Part shown: piece after piece, positions 62,718-64,000 of the stretch
Position numbering within the stretch: position 1 is the first letter of the stretch
Layout: each line of letters opens with the position of its first letter
The notes under the pieces: generated by a model
The model's database searches: none
Seen by the model: only the letters and a program-made list of their open reading frames with translations
What the model was told of the DNA's origin: nothing
Translations under genes and position numbers: made by a program
Assembly: GCA_000143165.1 (NCBI GenBank)
Contig: CP002084.1
Location: 434,001-498,000, forward strand
Direction: 5' to 3'
Length of the DNA stretch: 64,000 nucleotides
From: Dehalogenimonas lykanthroporepellens BL-DC-9
GTDB lineage: Bacteria > Chloroflexota > Dehalococcoidia > Dehalococcoidales > Dehalococcoidaceae

Positions 62718-62981
62718 CTACTTGCGCAAACCCAGTTTGGCGATTACAGCCTGATAGCGACCGGCATCCTCTTTCCTGAGATAGGCGAGCATGCGGCGGC
62801 GCTGGCCGACCAGCCGAAGCAGGTTGCACTTGGCGTGAGAATCCTGTTTGTTCAACTGCATGTGACTTGTCAGTTGCATGATGCGGGCTGAGAGAATGGC
62901 AATCTGCACCTCAGCCGAGCCGGTGTCACTGTCATGCCTCTTGAAGGTGTCGATTACGGTGATTTTGTCCTGTTTTTCCAA
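62718..62981 (-). CDS. rpsO: 30S ribosomal protein S15
   Basis: 87 residues from a TTG (EKQDKITVIDTFKRHDSDTG) preceded by AGAGGAAA; the longer upstream frame lacks homology. Core DTGSAEVQIAILSARIMQLT and LVGQRRRMLAYLRKED is typical. The usual rpsO-pnp order is conserved. TATACT at about 63013-63018 (minus strand) is a possible -10 box. Confidence 0.96.
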   Translation of the reverse strand: MEKQDKITVIDTFKRHDSDTGSAEVQIAILSARIMQLTSHMQLNKQDSHAKCNLLRLVGQRRRMLAYLRKEDAGRYQAVIAKLGLRK

Positions 62982-63059
62982 TTTCTTTCCTCTTAATGTT
63001 TTATCAAACATGAAGTATAACACAAAGGGGAGGGAGGGGGAAAGAGAACCGCAACTGTC

Positions 63060-63700
63060 AGCCTTCAACGGTCAGCGGGAAATTCCAAATCTTAAATCAC
63101 AAATAACAAACACTATTAAAATTCCAATATTAAATGGCCGAAACGGGGAAACGGGCTGTCAGCCTTCAGCTATCAGACAATGATTTTTGTCAGGCAGTAT
63201 ACGGTTGATAATGAGTCGGCAATTCGCAAGTGTCAGGACTTCAGAGCATCGGGAATTGTTTTGTCTGACCGACTGTGATTTGAGGAAACGAATGCCGTTT
63301 TCAGCTTTGCCGATGAAGGCCTTCAAACGTGATTCGTTTCGACGACACAATGTAAAACAATATAAACAATCAAGCTGATATTGCCGATACCCGGGACAGG
63401 AGTGGTGTTACGGGAAATTTAACTAATAGCGTATATATGTTCGTAATAATAAGTCCGATTCTAGCGTTCTGTTGAACATATTGTCAACGGAGAAATGGCA
63501 CACCGCGGCTTTCAGTCGAAAGCCGCGAAAATCACAAATAACAAGCTCCAAGTAACAAACAATATCAAAATTCAAAATTATAATGACCGAAACGGGGCAC
63601 CGAGATTGCTTCGCGGTTGACGGCAGAGTGTAATGACGGCATGTATGGGATGTAAGCTATCAGCGGTCAGCCATCAGCTATATGCCTTTTAGATCTCCGG
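63060..63700. repeat. Repeat cluster between rpsO and the exonuclease gene
   Basis: Contains two AT-rich modules (63080-63147 and 63530-63600), ctgtcagccttcagctatcag-type elements (63155, 63660) and the module matching 2835-2970 plus 4380-4570 (gcgtatatatgttcgtaata at about 63429). Here the unit is uninterrupted and shows what the copy at 2.8-4.6 kb looked like before the IS insertion. Frames in it are not genes. Confidence 0.75.
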
Positions 63701-63769
63701 TTTTCACCGGAGATGACAGAGAAGGTGTATACCAGGTCATGGTCCGATGGATTCGCTACGAACAGATAA

Positions 63770-64000
63770 TCAGCGTTTGGGGAATTCGCCTTTGAGGGCG
63801 TCGGCAACGATACCTTTGACCTGTTCAGAAAAATCAGCCCGCATTATCCATTCCAGAAAGCCCGGGTCGGTATCGGCCAGGGTGCGCAGGGTGACGCCTT
63901 TGTTCTTGCTGAAGTTGACCGCCGCTTCCTGGTTGACCCAGATGAGCTTGCCGTCGGCGTCGATATAATCGGCTTCTTCCGGCCGGCAACAGAATTCATG
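63770..64000 (-). CDS. 3'-5' exonuclease (DnaQ-like), C-terminal part
   Basis: The last 76 codons of a gene entering from the right edge. CCRPEEADYIDADGKLIWVN and FSKNKGVTLRTLADTDPGFL followed by LEWIMRADFSEQVKGIV match the accessory C-terminal domain found in DnaQ/exodeoxyribonuclease X-type exonucleases (pattern GKxKG...DPGYLxWM). The catalytic domain is outside the window. Confidence 0.7.
   Translation of the reverse strand, partial: HEFCCRPEEADYIDADGKLIWVNQEAAVNFSKNKGVTLRTLADTDPGFLEWIMRADFSEQVKGIVADALKGEFPKR

Overview
The window looks like a chromosomal segment of a GC-rich Dehalococcoidia bacterium, most likely Dehalogenimonas. The main pointer is a reductive dehalogenase gene (rdhA: Tat motif, two Fe-S cluster motifs), supported by a T-box-controlled trp operon, an inositol-phospholipid operon, many insertion sequences and dispersed intergenic repeats. 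The genus is an inference from gene content; no search was run.

Layout. 1-8 kb (minus strand): dnaX-ybaB-recR, an IS256-type element, a DpnI-like methyl-directed restriction enzyme with a partner ORF, and an endonuclease-type mutL. 8.3-13.7 kb (plus): a compact cassette of metal/Fe-S proteins (DUF5320, NifX-like, zinc-ribbon, two ferredoxin-containing ParA ATPases, a ZIP transporter, Mrp, a metallo-beta-lactamase fold) behind a strong promoter that overlaps a palindrome. 13.8-16.8 kb: rdhA split by a second copy of the same IS, with clean 8-bp target duplications; removing the IS restores the reading frame. 16.8-18 kb: an orphan molybdenum-cofactor riboswitch, an unassigned structured-RNA candidate and a molbindin gene.

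18.1-28.5 kb is the accessory core. A divergent two-component system faces two paralogous secreted beta/gamma-crystallin-like proteins and an ABC exporter. The locus is then partly duplicated and collapsed, leaving kinase, regulator and crystallin fragments. New secreted cargo and lipoproteins follow. Cargo genes share promoter-proximal DNA and signal peptide but differ in the mature domain, and each is followed by a strong hairpin lacking a U-tract and then a membrane or lipoprotein gene. I read this as a modular secreted-effector/self-protection array; that is inference.

28.6-36.7 kb: Trp T-box, trpEGDCFBA and an orphan soluble PAS histidine kinase. 36.7-45.5 kb (mostly minus): small proteins, two cyclophilins, a glutaredoxin-like protein, an Smr protein, tRNA-Val, bioY, ribD-ribE-ribBA-ribH and a ferredoxin protein. 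45.6-46.9 kb: an intact ISL3 element with an 8-bp target duplication, ending 9 bp before the nusA promoter. 47-51.8 kb: nusA-ylxR-infB-rbfA-truB. 52.4-57 kb: DUF5679, inositol-phosphate synthase, glycosyltransferase, CDP-alcohol phosphotransferase, purA. 57-63 kb (minus): GNAT, dapA, asd, dapB, pnp, rpsO. The last kilobase is repeat-rich and ends in the C-terminus of a 3'-5' exonuclease.
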